Origin: Oscillospiraceae bacterium
Lineage (GTDB): Bacteria > Bacillota > Clostridia > Oscillospirales > Ruminococcaceae
Length of the DNA: 55,046 bases
NCBI GenBank assembly: GCA_028720105.1
Contig: JAQYLI010000023.1
Location: forward strand, 1 to 55,046
Direction: 5' to 3'
Shown here: one piece after another, positions 27,806-36,948 of the stretch
How positions within the stretch are numbered: position 1 is the stretch's first letter
Layout of the letters: every line of letters begins with the position of its first letter
The notes under the pieces: model-generated
Seen by the model: only the letters and a program-made list of their open reading frames with translations
The model's database searches: none
What the model was told of the DNA's origin: nothing
Translations under genes and position numbers: made by a program

Positions 27806-29320
27806 ATGGAAGATATCAAGGAGAAAAATCAGGCGGCAGACAGCATAGACAGCGAGACTGCAAGCCTTATATCCGCAGCCATTGCAGGGAAAAAGGAAGC
27901 GGCTGCAAAAGCAAAGTCAAAGCATAAGAAAAAGATCATCATCACCGCATCGGTAGCGGCGGCGGCAGCCCTTGCGGCAATATACTTCGGCGGCTGGGCT
28001 GCTTCAATGGGAAAATTCCTTCCCAACACATACATAAACGGCGTTGACGTCAGCAAAAAGAACATTTCCGAGGCTGCCGCTCTCGTTCAGGCGGAATGTG
28101 CGCCTGTAAGCGTTACCGTCATAGAGCGGAACGGGGACGAAAAGGTGTTCAGCCCCTCGGATTTCGATTATTCCTATGATGTATTCGGCGAGATAGGAGA
28201 GATATACCGCAGCGTAAACCACGGCGGCTGGCTGCTTTCCTATTTTAAAGAGTCCTATTACGAAACTCAGTCAAAGCCCTCCTATGATGAAAACAAGCTG
28301 AAAAGACTCCTTACACGAACCTCCTGGGGCAGCGTTCCCACCGAGGACGCAAAGCTTGTTCACGGGGAAAACGGTTACTATATCAAGGAAGAGGTCTACG
28401 GCGACAAGCCCGATGAGAAAAAGCTTACCGAATACGTTCTCTCCGAAGCCGCAAAGGGCAATTTCACCGTTGACCTGGAGGAAGGCGGCTGCTACGAGGA
28501 CCCGAAGGTGTTTGCAGCAGACCTGGAGGGAAATCTGGACGATCTTAACAACAAATTCAACTATGTGATAACCTACGACTTCGGCTATGCCACCGAGGAG
28601 CTTACGGGCGCAATGGTTTACGAATGGATGGAGGACGGCGGCGTTCTCGACAGAAGCAGGGCTGAAAAATATGTGGACTCCCTTGCGGAGAAATACGACA
28701 CCTTTATGACCGCCCGAAAATTTCAGACCACAAACCGAGGCACTATCACTATGAGCCAGGGACGGTATTCCACAGGTCAGTACGGCTGGTGGACCGACAG
28801 GGAAAAGACCGTTGAAAAGCTGCTGGAGTACATAGACAAGGGCGAATCCGTCACCGTTGAGCCTGAATATGTCACCCTTGACACGGGATATAAATACCGG
28901 GGCTTCGACTCTGCCCGCTCTGCGGAGGGGGATATCGGCAATACCTATATCGAGGTTGATCTTTCCGCCCAGCATATGTGGTATTACGAAAACGGCGAGG
29001 TAAAGTTTGAAACTGGTCAGATAGTTTCGGGCAAGGCAAGCGACCCCAAGCGCAAAACCCCCGAGGGCGTTTACAGCGTCTACACCAAGAGCAAAAACTA
29101 CACGATGAAAGCCGCAGACGGCTCCTACACCGCCAAATGCGCTTACTTTATGAGAGTAAGCTTCGAGGGCATCGGCTTCCACGACCTCAGCCGCTCGGCA
29201 TACGGCGGAAACATCTATCTCACAAACGGCTCCCACGGCTGTATCAATATGAAATATGACGAGGTCAAAACTCTTTACGAAATGGTGGAAAGAGGCACCC
29301 CCGTTATTATGTATTACTGA
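27806..29320 (+). CDS. L,D-transpeptidase (YkuD) with peptidoglycan-binding region
   Basis: Forms or remodels peptidoglycan cross-links outside the membrane. The 504 residues have a cytoplasmic Lys-rich start, one membrane segment (about 48-66), a roughly 300-residue region typical of the putative peptidoglycan-binding domain 4 (NGVDVSKKNISEA near its start), and a YkuD catalytic domain (about 385-504). The catalytic motif HGCINMKYDEV near the C-terminus holds the nucleophilic cysteine, with GIGFHDL upstream for the histidine. The next region carries the operator-like palindromes before argG. Confidence 0.93.
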   Translation: MEDIKEKNQAADSIDSETASLISAAIAGKKEAAAKAKSKHKKKIIITASVAAAAALAAIYFGGWAASMGKFLPNTYINGVDVSKKNISEAAALVQAECAPVSVTVIERNGDEKVFSPSDFDYSYDVFGEIGEIYRSVNHGGWLLSYFKESYYETQSKPSYDENKLKRLLTRTSWGSVPTEDAKLVHGENGYYIKEEVYGDKPDEKKLTEYVLSEAAKGNFTVDLEEGGCYEDPKVFAADLEGNLDDLNNKFNYVITYDFGYATEELTGAMVYEWMEDGGVLDRSRAEKYVDSLAEKYDTFMTARKFQTTNRGTITMSQGRYSTGQYGWWTDREKTVEKLLEYIDKGESVTVEPEYVTLDTGYKYRGFDSARSAEGDIGNTYIEVDLSAQHMWYYENGEVKFETGQIVSGKASDPKRKTPEGVYSVYTKSKNYTMKAADGSYTAKCAYFMRVSFEGIGFHDLSRSAYGGNIYLTNGSHGCINMKYDEVKTLYEMVERGTPVIMYY

Positions 29321-29336
29321 TAAATAATTAGGCGAA

Positions 29337-29392
29337 ATGCATATATGCAGTATAAAACGTATAATATACTGCATATATGCATATTTTATGCA
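29337..29392. promoter_or_regulatory. Palindromic TGCATATATGCA boxes upstream of argG
   Basis: Two perfect 12-base palindromes TGCATATATGCA (29338-29349 and 29370-29381) form arms of a perfect 18-bp inverted repeat with a 10-base spacer; a third overlapping box TGCATATTTTATGCA is at 29378-29392. A further TATGCATTA lies at 29440 near the -35 box of argG. Arginine repressor boxes in other bacteria are about 18-bp AT-rich palindromes in pairs, so ArgR-type operators are my best inference. The inverted repeat could also form an RNA hairpin or terminate the upstream gene, although no T run follows. Confidence 0.55.
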
Positions 29393-29452
29393 GCCGCCTG
29401 CCCGTAAAAGTGAATATTTTGCGTAAATTCGGAAAAATTATGCATTAAAGCC

Positions 29453-29480
29453 TTGACTTTTGCCGCAAAGGGTGTATAAT
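29453..29480 (+). promoter_or_regulatory. argG promoter
   Basis: TTGACT, 16 bases, TATAAT, giving a leader of about 115 bases. Confidence 0.78.
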
Positions 29481-29602
29481 AATAATCAGCAGCGTTACGG
29501 CTTATGTTTATGGGCGTAAGGGTACGGGCGTACAGGGAACCTCAGAAAAAACTTTACCGTTTTTCCGGGGACCCCCATTATTTTTTACGGAGGTACTGTA
29601 AA

Positions 29603-30838
29603 ATGGCAGTAAAAAAGGAAAACATCAAAAAAGTAGTTCTCGCATATTCCGGCGGTCTTGACACATCTATCATCATTCCCTGGCTCAAGGAAAACTACAA
29701 TAACTGCGAGGTCATCGCCGTTTCCGCAGATGTAGGACAGGGCACCGAGCTTGACGGTCTCGAGGAAAAGGCTATTAAGACAGGCGCTTCCAAGCTCTAC
29801 ATAGAGGACCTCAAGGAAGAATTTATTCAGGATTACATTTACCCCACCGTTCAGGCAGGCGCAGTTTACGAGGGCAAGTACCTTCTGGGCACCTCCTTTG
29901 CACGTCCTATCATCGCAAAGAGAATTGCGGAGATCGCACTCAAGGAAGGCGCAGACGCTATCTGCCACGGCTGCACAGGCAAAGGCAACGACCAGGTAAG
30001 ATTTGAGCTTGCTATCAAGGCTTTCGCTCCCGATATGGCTATCATCGCTCCCTGGAGAGAATGGACGATCAAGTCCAGAGACGAGGAGATCGACTACGCC
30101 GAGGCTCACAATATCCCCCTCAAGATAACAAGAGAGACAAACTACTCCAAGGACAAGAACATCTGGCACCTTTCCCACGAGGGTCTCGACCTTGAGGATC
30201 CCGCAAACGAACCTCAGTACAACAAGGAGGGCTTCCTTGAGCTGGGCGTATCTCCCGAAAAGGCTCCCGATAAGGCTACATACGTTACCATTCACTTTGA
30301 AAAGGGCGTTCCCACAGCTGTTGACGGCAAGGAAATGAACGGCGTTGAGCTGGTAAGCACACTCAACAAGCTTGGCGGCGAGAACGGTATCGGTCTTGTT
30401 GACCTGGTTGAGAACCGTCTTGTTGGTATGAAGTCCAGAGGCGTTTATGAAACACCCGGCGGAACTATCCTTTACAGAGCGCACGAGGCTCTCGAGACCA
30501 TCTGCCTCGACAAGGAGACCGCAAGAATCAAGTCCTACCTTTCCATCAAGTTTGCAGATATCGTATATAACGGTCAGTGGTTCACTCCTCTCAGAGAGGC
30601 TCTTTCCGCTTTCGTTTCCGAGACTCAGAAGACTGTTACAGGCGACGTTAAGCTGAAGCTCTACAAGGGCAACGTTATCAACGCAGGCATCACCTCTCCC
30701 TACACCCTCTATGATGAGGAAGTAGCTACATTTGACGAGGATCACGTTTACGACCAGTCCGACGCAGGCGGATTTATCAACATCTTCGGTCTCCCCACCC
30801 ACGTTAAGGCTAAGCTTGACCAGAAGAGAGGAAAGTAA
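29603..30838 (+). CDS. argG: Argininosuccinate synthase
   Basis: Joins citrulline and aspartate with ATP in arginine synthesis. The 411 residues begin with the N-type ATP pyrophosphatase loop [25 protein letters not shown] and APWREW are further conserved segments. The ATG at 29603 has GGAGGT 9 bases upstream; the frame is open back to 29504 but that stretch is basic, unlike the family, and has no ribosome site. First arg gene of the cluster; a hairpin and an interposed lipoprotein gene separate it from argH. Confidence 0.96.
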   Translation: MAVKKENIKKVVLAYSGGLDTSIIIPWLKENYNNCEVIAVSADVGQGTELDGLEEKAIKTGASKLYIEDLKEEFIQDYIYPTVQAGAVYEGKYLLGTSFARPIIAKRIAEIALKEGADAICHGCTGKGNDQVRFELAIKAFAPDMAIIAPWREWTIKSRDEEIDYAEAHNIPLKITRETNYSKDKNIWHLSHEGLDLEDPANEPQYNKEGFLELGVSPEKAPDKATYVTIHFEKGVPTAVDGKEMNGVELVSTLNKLGGENGIGLVDLVENRLVGMKSRGVYETPGGTILYRAHEALETICLDKETARIKSYLSIKFADIVYNGQWFTPLREALSAFVSETQKTVTGDVKLKLYKGNVINAGITSPYTLYDEEVATFDEDHVYDQSDAGGFINIFGLPTHVKAKLDQKRGK

Positions 30839-30873
30839 TTTCCCGTTTTAAAAATTTAAAATAATCTTGTGTT

Positions 30874-30900
30874 ATGCCCGAAACACACCGTTTCGGGCAT
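30874..30900 (+). terminator. Hairpin after argG
   Basis: ATGCCCGAAAC / GTTTCGGGCAT, 11 bp with a 5-base loop, followed by TGCACTTATTT, so probably a partial terminator. Confidence 0.65.
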
Positions 30901-31019
30901 TGCACTTATTTCGTTTTTAAATTCATTCGGAGTAGAACAGAAAAAGCTTGGAATAATAACAGAAAAAAGCCGTAAACGGTATTGCCGTAAACGGCATCAA
31001 AGAAAGGACGCTCAATTTT

Positions 31020-31589
31020 ATGAGAACTTTTAAAAAAGGAATATTATCCCTGCTGCTTGCAGCGCTTATGCTGACCCTTGCAGCCTGCGATCAAAATAAA
31101 CAGGATTATGAAAAGCTCAAGACCGATATCGTGGGAATTTGGTGCGATATAAACGGTCCCGAGTATTTCGAAAACGACGGCGACCCCTATTATCAGATAT
31201 ACGAATTTACATCCGGCGGAATGCTCGCCTATCACATAATCACTCCTAACATCGCTTCATACTATGATTTTTCCTATGAGCTGAGAGACAATTTCCTTGA
31301 TATCGACGGACAGATGTGCAAGGTAAGCATAGAGAACGATATCCTTACTATGACCAACGACAGCGGAGATACAAAGTACCGCCGTATGAGTATGGAGGAA
31401 GTTTGCAATTTCGGCGTTGTGTATCTGGACAGCGACAATTATTATAAGCAGCTTGAATACACCGATTTCTTCAAAACCAACTGGCCCGACGCTTCTGCTG
31501 CCGCTGCGGAAACAGGCGCTGCCGAGACGGATATCTCCGCAGAAACAGACGCGGAGACAAACACGGAAACAGAAGATATCGCTTCGTAA
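31020..31589 (+). CDS. Small lipoprotein of unknown function between argG and argH
   Basis: 189 residues. MRTFKKGILSLLLAALMLT starts a lipoprotein signal with lipobox LAAC. A compact globular part follows (IVGIWCDINGPEYF, YQIYEFTSGGMLAYH), a pattern resembling lipocalin-like domains that many Firmicute lipoproteins share, with a Thr/Glu/Asp-rich low-complexity C-terminus. No enzymatic motif is seen. AAAGGA precedes the ATG. Why it lies in the arginine cluster is unclear. Confidence 0.78.
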   Translation: MRTFKKGILSLLLAALMLTLAACDQNKQDYEKLKTDIVGIWCDINGPEYFENDGDPYYQIYEFTSGGMLAYHIITPNIASYYDFSYELRDNFLDIDGQMCKVSIENDILTMTNDSGDTKYRRMSMEEVCNFGVVYLDSDNYYKQLEYTDFFKTNWPDASAAAAETGAAETDISAETDAETNTETEDIAS

Positions 31590-31625
31590 GATAATATGAC
31601 CCAAACTGAAAGGAATGATATATAA

Positions 31626-33017
31626 ATGGCAAAGATGTGGGCAGGACGTTTCTCTAAAGAGGTAGACGAAAAGGTAAATGACTTCAACTCCTCAATTTCC
31701 TTTGACTGCCGTATGTACAGGCACGATATAAAAGGCTCAATGGCGCACGCAAGAATGCTTGGGGAGCAGGGGATAATTGCTCCCGAGGAAAGCGAGAAAA
31801 TAATCAAGGGTCTTGAGGGCATACTTTCCGACCTTGACAGCGGGAAGCTCAGCTTTGACCCCAATGCCGAGGATATCCATATGTTTGTGGAGCAGGTGCT
31901 TACCGAGCGTCTCGGCGATACGGGCAAGAGACTTCACACCGCGCGAAGCAGAAACGACCAGGTGGCTCTGGATATCAAATACTATCTCAAAGATAAGTGC
32001 GACGAGATATCAAAGCTTGTTTACGAGCTTATCGAGACGATTATCGAGACTGCTCAGGAGCATTACGACACCGTAATGCCCGGCTACACTCACCTCCAGA
32101 GAGCACAGCCTGTGACCTTTGCCCACCACATAATGGCATATGCCCAGATGCTGACAAGAGATCTCGGCAGACTTGCCGACTGCAAAAAGCGTATGGACAG
32201 AATGCCCCTCGGCTCCTGCGCTCTTGCGGGAACCACATATCCCCTTAACAGAAAGAGAGTTGCGGAGCTTCTTGAATTTGAGGATATCACCTACAACAGC
32301 CTTGACGGTGTTTCCGACAGAGACTACTGCATTGAGCTTGCGAGTGCAATTTCCGTTCTGATGATGCACCTTTCCAGATTTTCCGAGGAGATAATAATGT
32401 GGTGCAGCTGGGAATTCAAGTTTATTGAGCTTGACGACGCATATTCCACAGGCTCTTCCATAATGCCCCAGAAGAAAAATCCCGACATCACCGAACTTAT
32501 CAGAGGTAAGACGGGAAGAGTTTACGGCGACCTTATGACCCTGCTTTCAATGATGAAAAACCTTCCCCTTGCCTACAACAAGGATATGCAGGAGGACAAG
32601 GAAGCCATATTTGACGCTGTTGACACCGTTAAGCTTTGTCTCTCCACCTTTATTCCCATGTTCAGAACAATGACGGTGCTCAAGGAAAATATGAGAAAGG
32701 CTGCGGCAAAGGGCTTTATAAATGCTACCGACTGCGCAGATTACCTTGTTAAGAAGGGAATGCCTTTCAGAGACGCATATAAGATAACGGGAACTCTCGT
32801 TGCACGCTGCATTGACCTTGGAACAACTCTTGAGGAACTTGATATCAAGGAATACAAGAGGCTTTCCGATGTGTTTGACGAGGACGTTTACAAGGCTATC
32901 AACCTTGAGACCTGCGTAATGCAGAGAAATGTGGACGGCGGTCCCGCTCCCGAGGCTGTTGCAAGGCAGATAGAACAGCTCAAAGCCGAGCTTAGAGCAT
33001 ATAATTTCGCAGGCTGA
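31626..33017 (+). CDS. argH: Argininosuccinate lyase
   Basis: Splits argininosuccinate into arginine and fumarate. The 463 residues carry the fumarase/aspartase superfamily signature GSSIMPQKKNPD near residue 280 and TARSRNDQVALD near 105; MPGYTHLQRAQPV is also diagnostic. AAAGGAATGAT precedes the ATG. The last codons and stop (NFAG-stop) lie inside the hairpin of a dispersed repeat copy, so the repeat has supplied the C-terminus. Confidence 0.96.
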   Translation: MAKMWAGRFSKEVDEKVNDFNSSISFDCRMYRHDIKGSMAHARMLGEQGIIAPEESEKIIKGLEGILSDLDSGKLSFDPNAEDIHMFVEQVLTERLGDTGKRLHTARSRNDQVALDIKYYLKDKCDEISKLVYELIETIIETAQEHYDTVMPGYTHLQRAQPVTFAHHIMAYAQMLTRDLGRLADCKKRMDRMPLGSCALAGTTYPLNRKRVAELLEFEDITYNSLDGVSDRDYCIELASAISVLMMHLSRFSEEIIMWCSWEFKFIELDDAYSTGSSIMPQKKNPDITELIRGKTGRVYGDLMTLLSMMKNLPLAYNKDMQEDKEAIFDAVDTVKLCLSTFIPMFRTMTVLKENMRKAAAKGFINATDCADYLVKKGMPFRDAYKITGTLVARCIDLGTTLEELDIKEYKRLSDVFDEDVYKAINLETCVMQRNVDGGPAPEAVARQIEQLKAELRAYNFAG

Positions 33018-33100
33018 GCCTGCAGCCAATCGTTCTATAGTTTATTTGGGCAACAGACAGACGGCTCGGTAACGATACAACAAGGTTGCCCCAAAAATAA
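33009..33100 (+). repeat. Dispersed hairpin repeat, copy C (after argH)
   Basis: GCAGGCTGAGCCTGC at 33009-33023 forms the outer hairpin and contains the argH stop. The tail CGTTCTATAGTTTATTTGGG and GGCTCGGTAACGATACAA matches copies A and B at the window start. A second inner inverted repeat pairs GGGCAAC (33048) with GTTGCCC (33085). It fills most of the gap before argC. Confidence 0.65.
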
Positions 33101-33122
33101 AGCTTTTGTAGAGGTAAAGAAA

Positions 33123-34070
33123 ATGTCATACAAAATTTTCATAGACGGCAAAGAGGGAACAACGGGGCTTCGCATTGCCGACCGTTTCAAAAACAGGAGC
33201 GACATTGAGCTTCTGGAAATTTCCGAGGAAAAGCGCAAGGACACCGAGGAGAGAAAGAAGCTTATAAACGCTTCGGACTACACCTTCCTCTGCCTGCCCG
33301 ACGCGGCAGCAATTGAGGCTGTTTCCCTTGTGGAAAACGACCGCACCAAGATAATAGACGCTTCCACCGCTCACAGAACAAACCCCAACTGGGTATACGG
33401 TCTCCCCGAGCTTTCAAAGGAGCAGAGACGGGCAGTTGCGGCTTCAAAGAGAACTGCGGTACCCGGCTGCTATGCCAGCGGATTTAACTGCCTTATGTAC
33501 CCCATGGTAAAATCGGGAATGATAGCGCCTTATCACCCTGTTATATGCCATGCGGTATCGGGCTACAGCGGCGGCGGCAAGAAGCTTATCGCACGCTACG
33601 AGGACGAAAACAGAGCAATCGAGCTTTCAAGCACAAGAGCATATTCCCTGGGCAAGACCCACAAGCACGTTAAGGAAATGATGGCGGTATCGGGACTTTC
33701 CTATCCCCCCATATTCTGCCCCTCTGTGGGAGATTTCTACAACGGAATGGTTGTGACCGTTCCCGTTCATCTGAGAACAATGGCGAGAAAGGTAACTCCC
33801 CACGATGTTTGGGAGATGTTTGCGGAGCATTACGAGGGCGAGAGATTTGTTAAGGTAATGCCCTTTGGTGCTGAGGGAATGCCCGAAGAAGCGGAGCTTT
33901 TCTCCAACACTCTTGCGGACACCAATATGCTTCAGATATTCGTTTACGGCAACGACGACCACGTTCTCCTCTGCTCAAGACTTGATAATCTTGGCAAGGG
34001 TGCAAGTGGCGCGGCTGTTCAGTGTATGAATATTATGATGGGCATTGACGAGGGTACGGGGCTTGAATGA
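33123..34070 (+). CDS. argC: N-acetyl-gamma-glutamyl-phosphate reductase (short type)
   Basis: NADPH-dependent reduction of N-acetylglutamyl phosphate to the semialdehyde. At 315 residues it belongs to the shorter AGPR class. The N-terminal motif IDGKEGTTGLRI binds the nucleotide, PGCYASGFN holds the catalytic cysteine, and SGYSGGGKK is the conserved family loop. AGAGGT lies before the ATG. Followed directly by another hairpin repeat copy. Confidence 0.95.
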   Translation: MSYKIFIDGKEGTTGLRIADRFKNRSDIELLEISEEKRKDTEERKKLINASDYTFLCLPDAAAIEAVSLVENDRTKIIDASTAHRTNPNWVYGLPELSKEQRRAVAASKRTAVPGCYASGFNCLMYPMVKSGMIAPYHPVICHAVSGYSGGGKKLIARYEDENRAIELSSTRAYSLGKTHKHVKEMMAVSGLSYPPIFCPSVGDFYNGMVVTVPVHLRTMARKVTPHDVWEMFAEHYEGERFVKVMPFGAEGMPEEAELFSNTLADTNMLQIFVYGNDDHVLLCSRLDNLGKGASGAAVQCMNIMMGIDEGTGLE

Positions 34071-34071
34071 G

Positions 34072-34116
34072 GCAGGCTGAGCCTGCAGCCGCTTCGCGCC
34101 GTAAATTTCTCGGATA
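34072..34116 (+). repeat. Dispersed hairpin repeat, copy D (after argC)
   Basis: GGCAGGCTGAGCCTGCAGCC directly after the argC stop is identical over 20 bases to copy B. The tail CTTCGCGCCGTAAATTTCTC resembles the copy after argB more than the copy after argH, so at least two tail types exist. Confidence 0.6.
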
Positions 34117-34177
34117 ATGTTACATTCTCCTGCGCCTGTTAGTTTATTAGCATAATAAAGCAAAAGAGCGTGATACT

Positions 34178-34549
34178 ATGACCCATTCCGAACTCCTCTC
34201 CTACTGCCTTCAAAAAAAGGGCGCCTATGAAGATCACCCATTCGGAGAAGGCTGCACCGTAGTGAAGGTAAAAAAGCGGATATTCGCCCAGCTTTTTATG
34301 CTGAAAGGCGAACCAATGCTCACCTTTAACGGGGATATCCCAACGGGAGAATTTTACCGCACCATGTTCCCCGATGATGTAAAACGAGGCTATCACTGTC
34401 CCCCCGTACAGCAGCCCTATTTCAATACCGTAAACCTGTCGGGCACCGTTCCCGACGAGGAGCTGCTGCGAATGATAGACGGCTCCTACAAATATGTAGT
34501 CTCAAAGCTCACCAAAAAAGCAAGAGAAGAACTTATTAACGATAAATAA
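34178..34549 (+). CDS. MmcQ/YjbR-family protein
   Basis: A 123-residue small soluble protein of the YjbR (CyaY-like fold) family. Family marks include PFGEGCTVVKV, KKRIFAQLF, the phosphate-pocket-like RGYHCPPVQQPYFNTVNL and a C-terminal SYKYVVSKLTKKA helix. These proteins bind DNA or act in unknown ways; the role here is not known. It sits between argC and argJ in the same direction. Confidence 0.85.
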   Translation: MTHSELLSYCLQKKGAYEDHPFGEGCTVVKVKKRIFAQLFMLKGEPMLTFNGDIPTGEFYRTMFPDDVKRGYHCPPVQQPYFNTVNLSGTVPDEELLRMIDGSYKYVVSKLTKKAREELINDK

Positions 34550-34575
34550 TTTATAATAAAAAGAAGGTCATTGAT

Positions 34576-35805
34576 ATGGAATTTGTAACCATCGAAGGCG
34601 GCGTATGTGCCGCAAAGGGATTTAAGGCAAGCGGAGTTTACTGCGGCATAAAGGAAAATCCCACCAAAAAGAACGATATTGCAATGGTGGTATCGGACGT
34701 TATGTGCAATACCGCAGGGGTCTACACTCAGAACAAGGTAAAGGGCGCACCCGTTATTGTCACAAAGAAAAATCTCGAAAAATCCGGCGGAAAGACAAAG
34801 GCAATAATCGTAAATTCCAAGAACGCCAATACCTGCAACGCCGACGGCGAGGAAAAGGCAAACGAAATGTGCCGCCTTACCGCAAAAGCTTTGGGAATCA
34901 AGCCCGAAGAGGTGATAGTTGCTTCAACAGGCGTTATCGGACAGGTGCTTCCCATTGAGCCTATTGTGAAGGCAGTTCCTCAGCTTGCAGAAAAGCTTTC
35001 CTATACGGGCAATATCGAAGCCGCAACAGCAATTATGACCACCGACACCGTTAAAAAGGAATACGCCGTAGAATTTGAGATAGGCGGAAAGACCTGCCGA
35101 ATGGGCGGTATGGCAAAGGGCAGCGGAATGATACACCCCAATATGGCGACCACCCTTAATTTTATCACCACAGACTGCGCCGTTTCCGTTCCTATGCTCC
35201 AAAAGGCGCTTTCGGAAATTGTGAAAATTACATATAACTGCCTTTCCGTAGACGGCGACCAGTCCACCAACGATACCTGTATGCTTATGTCGGACGGACT
35301 TGCGGAAAATCCCGAAATAGCCGCCGAGGGAGCAGAATTTGACACCTTCAAAGCCGCACTCTATCAGGTAATGGCAAACCTGACCCGTATGCTTGCAAAG
35401 GACGGCGAGGGTGCAACAAAGCTCCTCACCTGCATTTGTTCGGGCGCACCCGACCTTGACACCGCAATAATCGTGGCAAAGAGCGTTATCCGTTCTCCCC
35501 TGTTCAAATGCGCAATGTTCGGCTCGGACGCAAACTGGGGACGTGTTCTCTGTGCAATAGGCTATGCGGAGGCGGATTTTGATATCAACAAGGTTGATGT
35601 TGACCTTGGCTCAAGGGCAGGCAAAATTGCCGTTTGCCGCAATGGTGCAGGCGTGGATTTCTCCGAGGACGAAGCAAAGAAAATTCTCACCGAGGACGAG
35701 ATAGAAATTTACATCAGCCTTAATCAGGGAAATGCACAGGCAACCGCCTGGGGCTGCGACCTAACATACGATTACGTTAAGATAAACGGAGATTATCGCT
35801 CATAA
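34576..35805 (+). CDS. argJ: Glutamate N-acetyltransferase/ornithine acetyltransferase
   Basis: Moves acetyl from N-acetylornithine to glutamate, closing the acetyl cycle; some members also start it from acetyl-CoA. The precursor (409 residues) should cut itself into two chains at the Ala-Thr bond in HPNMATTLNF (about residue 190), where the Thr becomes the nucleophile. GGMAKGSGMI, NSKNANTC and SDANWGRV are conserved. No argA or argE is seen, so the bifunctional form is plausible. Confidence 0.95.
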   Translation: MEFVTIEGGVCAAKGFKASGVYCGIKENPTKKNDIAMVVSDVMCNTAGVYTQNKVKGAPVIVTKKNLEKSGGKTKAIIVNSKNANTCNADGEEKANEMCRLTAKALGIKPEEVIVASTGVIGQVLPIEPIVKAVPQLAEKLSYTGNIEAATAIMTTDTVKKEYAVEFEIGGKTCRMGGMAKGSGMIHPNMATTLNFITTDCAVSVPMLQKALSEIVKITYNCLSVDGDQSTNDTCMLMSDGLAENPEIAAEGAEFDTFKAALYQVMANLTRMLAKDGEGATKLLTCICSGAPDLDTAIIVAKSVIRSPLFKCAMFGSDANWGRVLCAIGYAEADFDINKVDVDLGSRAGKIAVCRNGAGVDFSEDEAKKILTEDEIEIYISLNQGNAQATAWGCDLTYDYVKINGDYRS

Positions 35806-35822
35806 TACCATAGGGGGATAAT

Positions 35823-36077
35823 ATGAAGGACGACTTTGACGGCAGATCTGATACTCCCGAGGAGGATATTACAGAGGTAGGTTTTTTTGAAAACAGCTTT
35901 GCGGAAATTTCCCCGGACAATGACAGCAATTGGAATATCAGTTTTGAAGGAATAAATAACAACATCTTCAAATCAAACGGGAACAAAAGCAAAGCCCTTT
36001 CATATGAGATCCCACGTGAGGACGCTGTAAAACTTGCGGGTATCATCGACCGCATAATAAAAGGAGAGTACATATAA
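35823..36077 (+). CDS. Acidic 84-residue protein of unknown function
   Basis: Starts 17 bases after argJ with GGGGGAT before the ATG, and ends one base before argB, whose ribosome site lies within its last codons, so the three look coupled. The N-terminal half is rich in Asp, Glu, Asn and Ser (probably disordered); the C-terminal part (EDAVKLAGIIDRIIKGEYI) should be an amphipathic helix. There is no membrane segment or cysteine pair. I do not recognise it. Confidence 0.72.
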   Translation: MKDDFDGRSDTPEEDITEVGFFENSFAEISPDNDSNWNISFEGINNNIFKSNGNKSKALSYEIPREDAVKLAGIIDRIIKGEYI

Positions 36078-36078
36078 A

Positions 36079-36948
36079 ATGGGAACAGAAAATCTCATAT
36101 CAAATGAAATACGCTCGCAGGTGCTCATAGATGCCCTGCCCTACATTCAGAGATATAACGACAAGATAGTTGTCATAAAATACGGCGGCAACGCAATGAC
36201 CAACGAAGCACTCAAGGACGCGGTAATGAGCGATATCGTTCTGCTTAACCTCGTAGGCATAAAGACCGTTCTCGTTCACGGCGGCGGACCCGAGATAAGC
36301 GATATGCTGAAAAGAGTGGGCATTGAGAGCAAGTTCATAAACGGCCTCAGATACACCGACGAAGCCACCGTTGATATCGTGAAAATGGTGCTTGCAGGAA
36401 AGGTGAACAAGGAGCTTGTTTCCCACCTTACACAGCACGGCGGCAAGGCACTTGGAATGTGCGGCATTGACGGACAGATGATACTCTGCCACAAAATGGA
36501 GAGCGAGGTTGACCTGGGATTTGTTGGCGAGATAGACACCATAAACACCGCCCCCATACTTGATGCCCTTTCAAACGGCTATGTTCCCGTAATATCCACC
36601 GTAGCCTGCGACGAGCAGGGTCAGACCTACAACATAAACGCCGACACCGCCGCCGCAAGAATAGCCGCCGAGCTTAAAGCGGAAAACCTTATCCTTATGA
36701 CGGACATCGTGGGACTTCTGAGAGACAAGGACGATAACGGCACACTTATCCCCAAGGTTCAGGTCAGCGAGGTTCCCTTTATGAAGAGACAGGGCATAAT
36801 CAGCGGCGGAATGATACCTAAGATTGACTGCTGTGTTGAAGCTGTAAGACGAGGCGTTAAAAAGACCTGCATAATCGACGGAAGAGTTCCCCACTCCATT
36901 CTTATCGAGCTGCTTTCAAATGAGGGAATAGGTACGCAGTTCATATAA
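36079..36948 (+). CDS. argB: Acetylglutamate kinase
   Basis: Phosphorylates N-acetylglutamate, the usual arginine-inhibited step. The 289 residues show amino-acid-kinase motifs: VIKYGGNAM at the N-terminus, VLVHGGGPEIS, NINADTAAARIAAEL and GGMIPKIDCC. The extended N-terminal helix (LISNEIRSQVLIDALPYIQRY) is typical of arginine-sensitive hexameric forms. A repeat copy begins on the base after the stop. Confidence 0.95.
   Translation: MGTENLISNEIRSQVLIDALPYIQRYNDKIVVIKYGGNAMTNEALKDAVMSDIVLLNLVGIKTVLVHGGGPEISDMLKRVGIESKFINGLRYTDEATVDIVKMVLAGKVNKELVSHLTQHGGKALGMCGIDGQMILCHKMESEVDLGFVGEIDTINTAPILDALSNGYVPVISTVACDEQGQTYNINADTAAARIAAELKAENLILMTDIVGLLRDKDDNGTLIPKVQVSEVPFMKRQGIISGGMIPKIDCCVEAVRRGVKKTCIIDGRVPHSILIELLSNEGIGTQFI

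Noticed and set aside
28271..29374. 367-codon frame on the minus strand opposite the L,D-transpeptidase gene
   Set aside because: Antisense shadow with unlikely composition (many Cys, Val and His runs) and no ribosome site.
29504..29602. Upstream in-frame extension of argG or a separate leader peptide
   Set aside because: No ribosome site before the ATG, basic composition unlike the family N-terminus, and a good GGAGGT at the later start.
29585..30802. 405-codon frame on the minus strand opposite argG
   Set aside because: Antisense shadow of argG.
30970..30999. Repeat GCCGTAAACGG before the lipoprotein gene as an operator
   Set aside because: Two direct copies with weak self-complementarity but no promoter context; too little to call.
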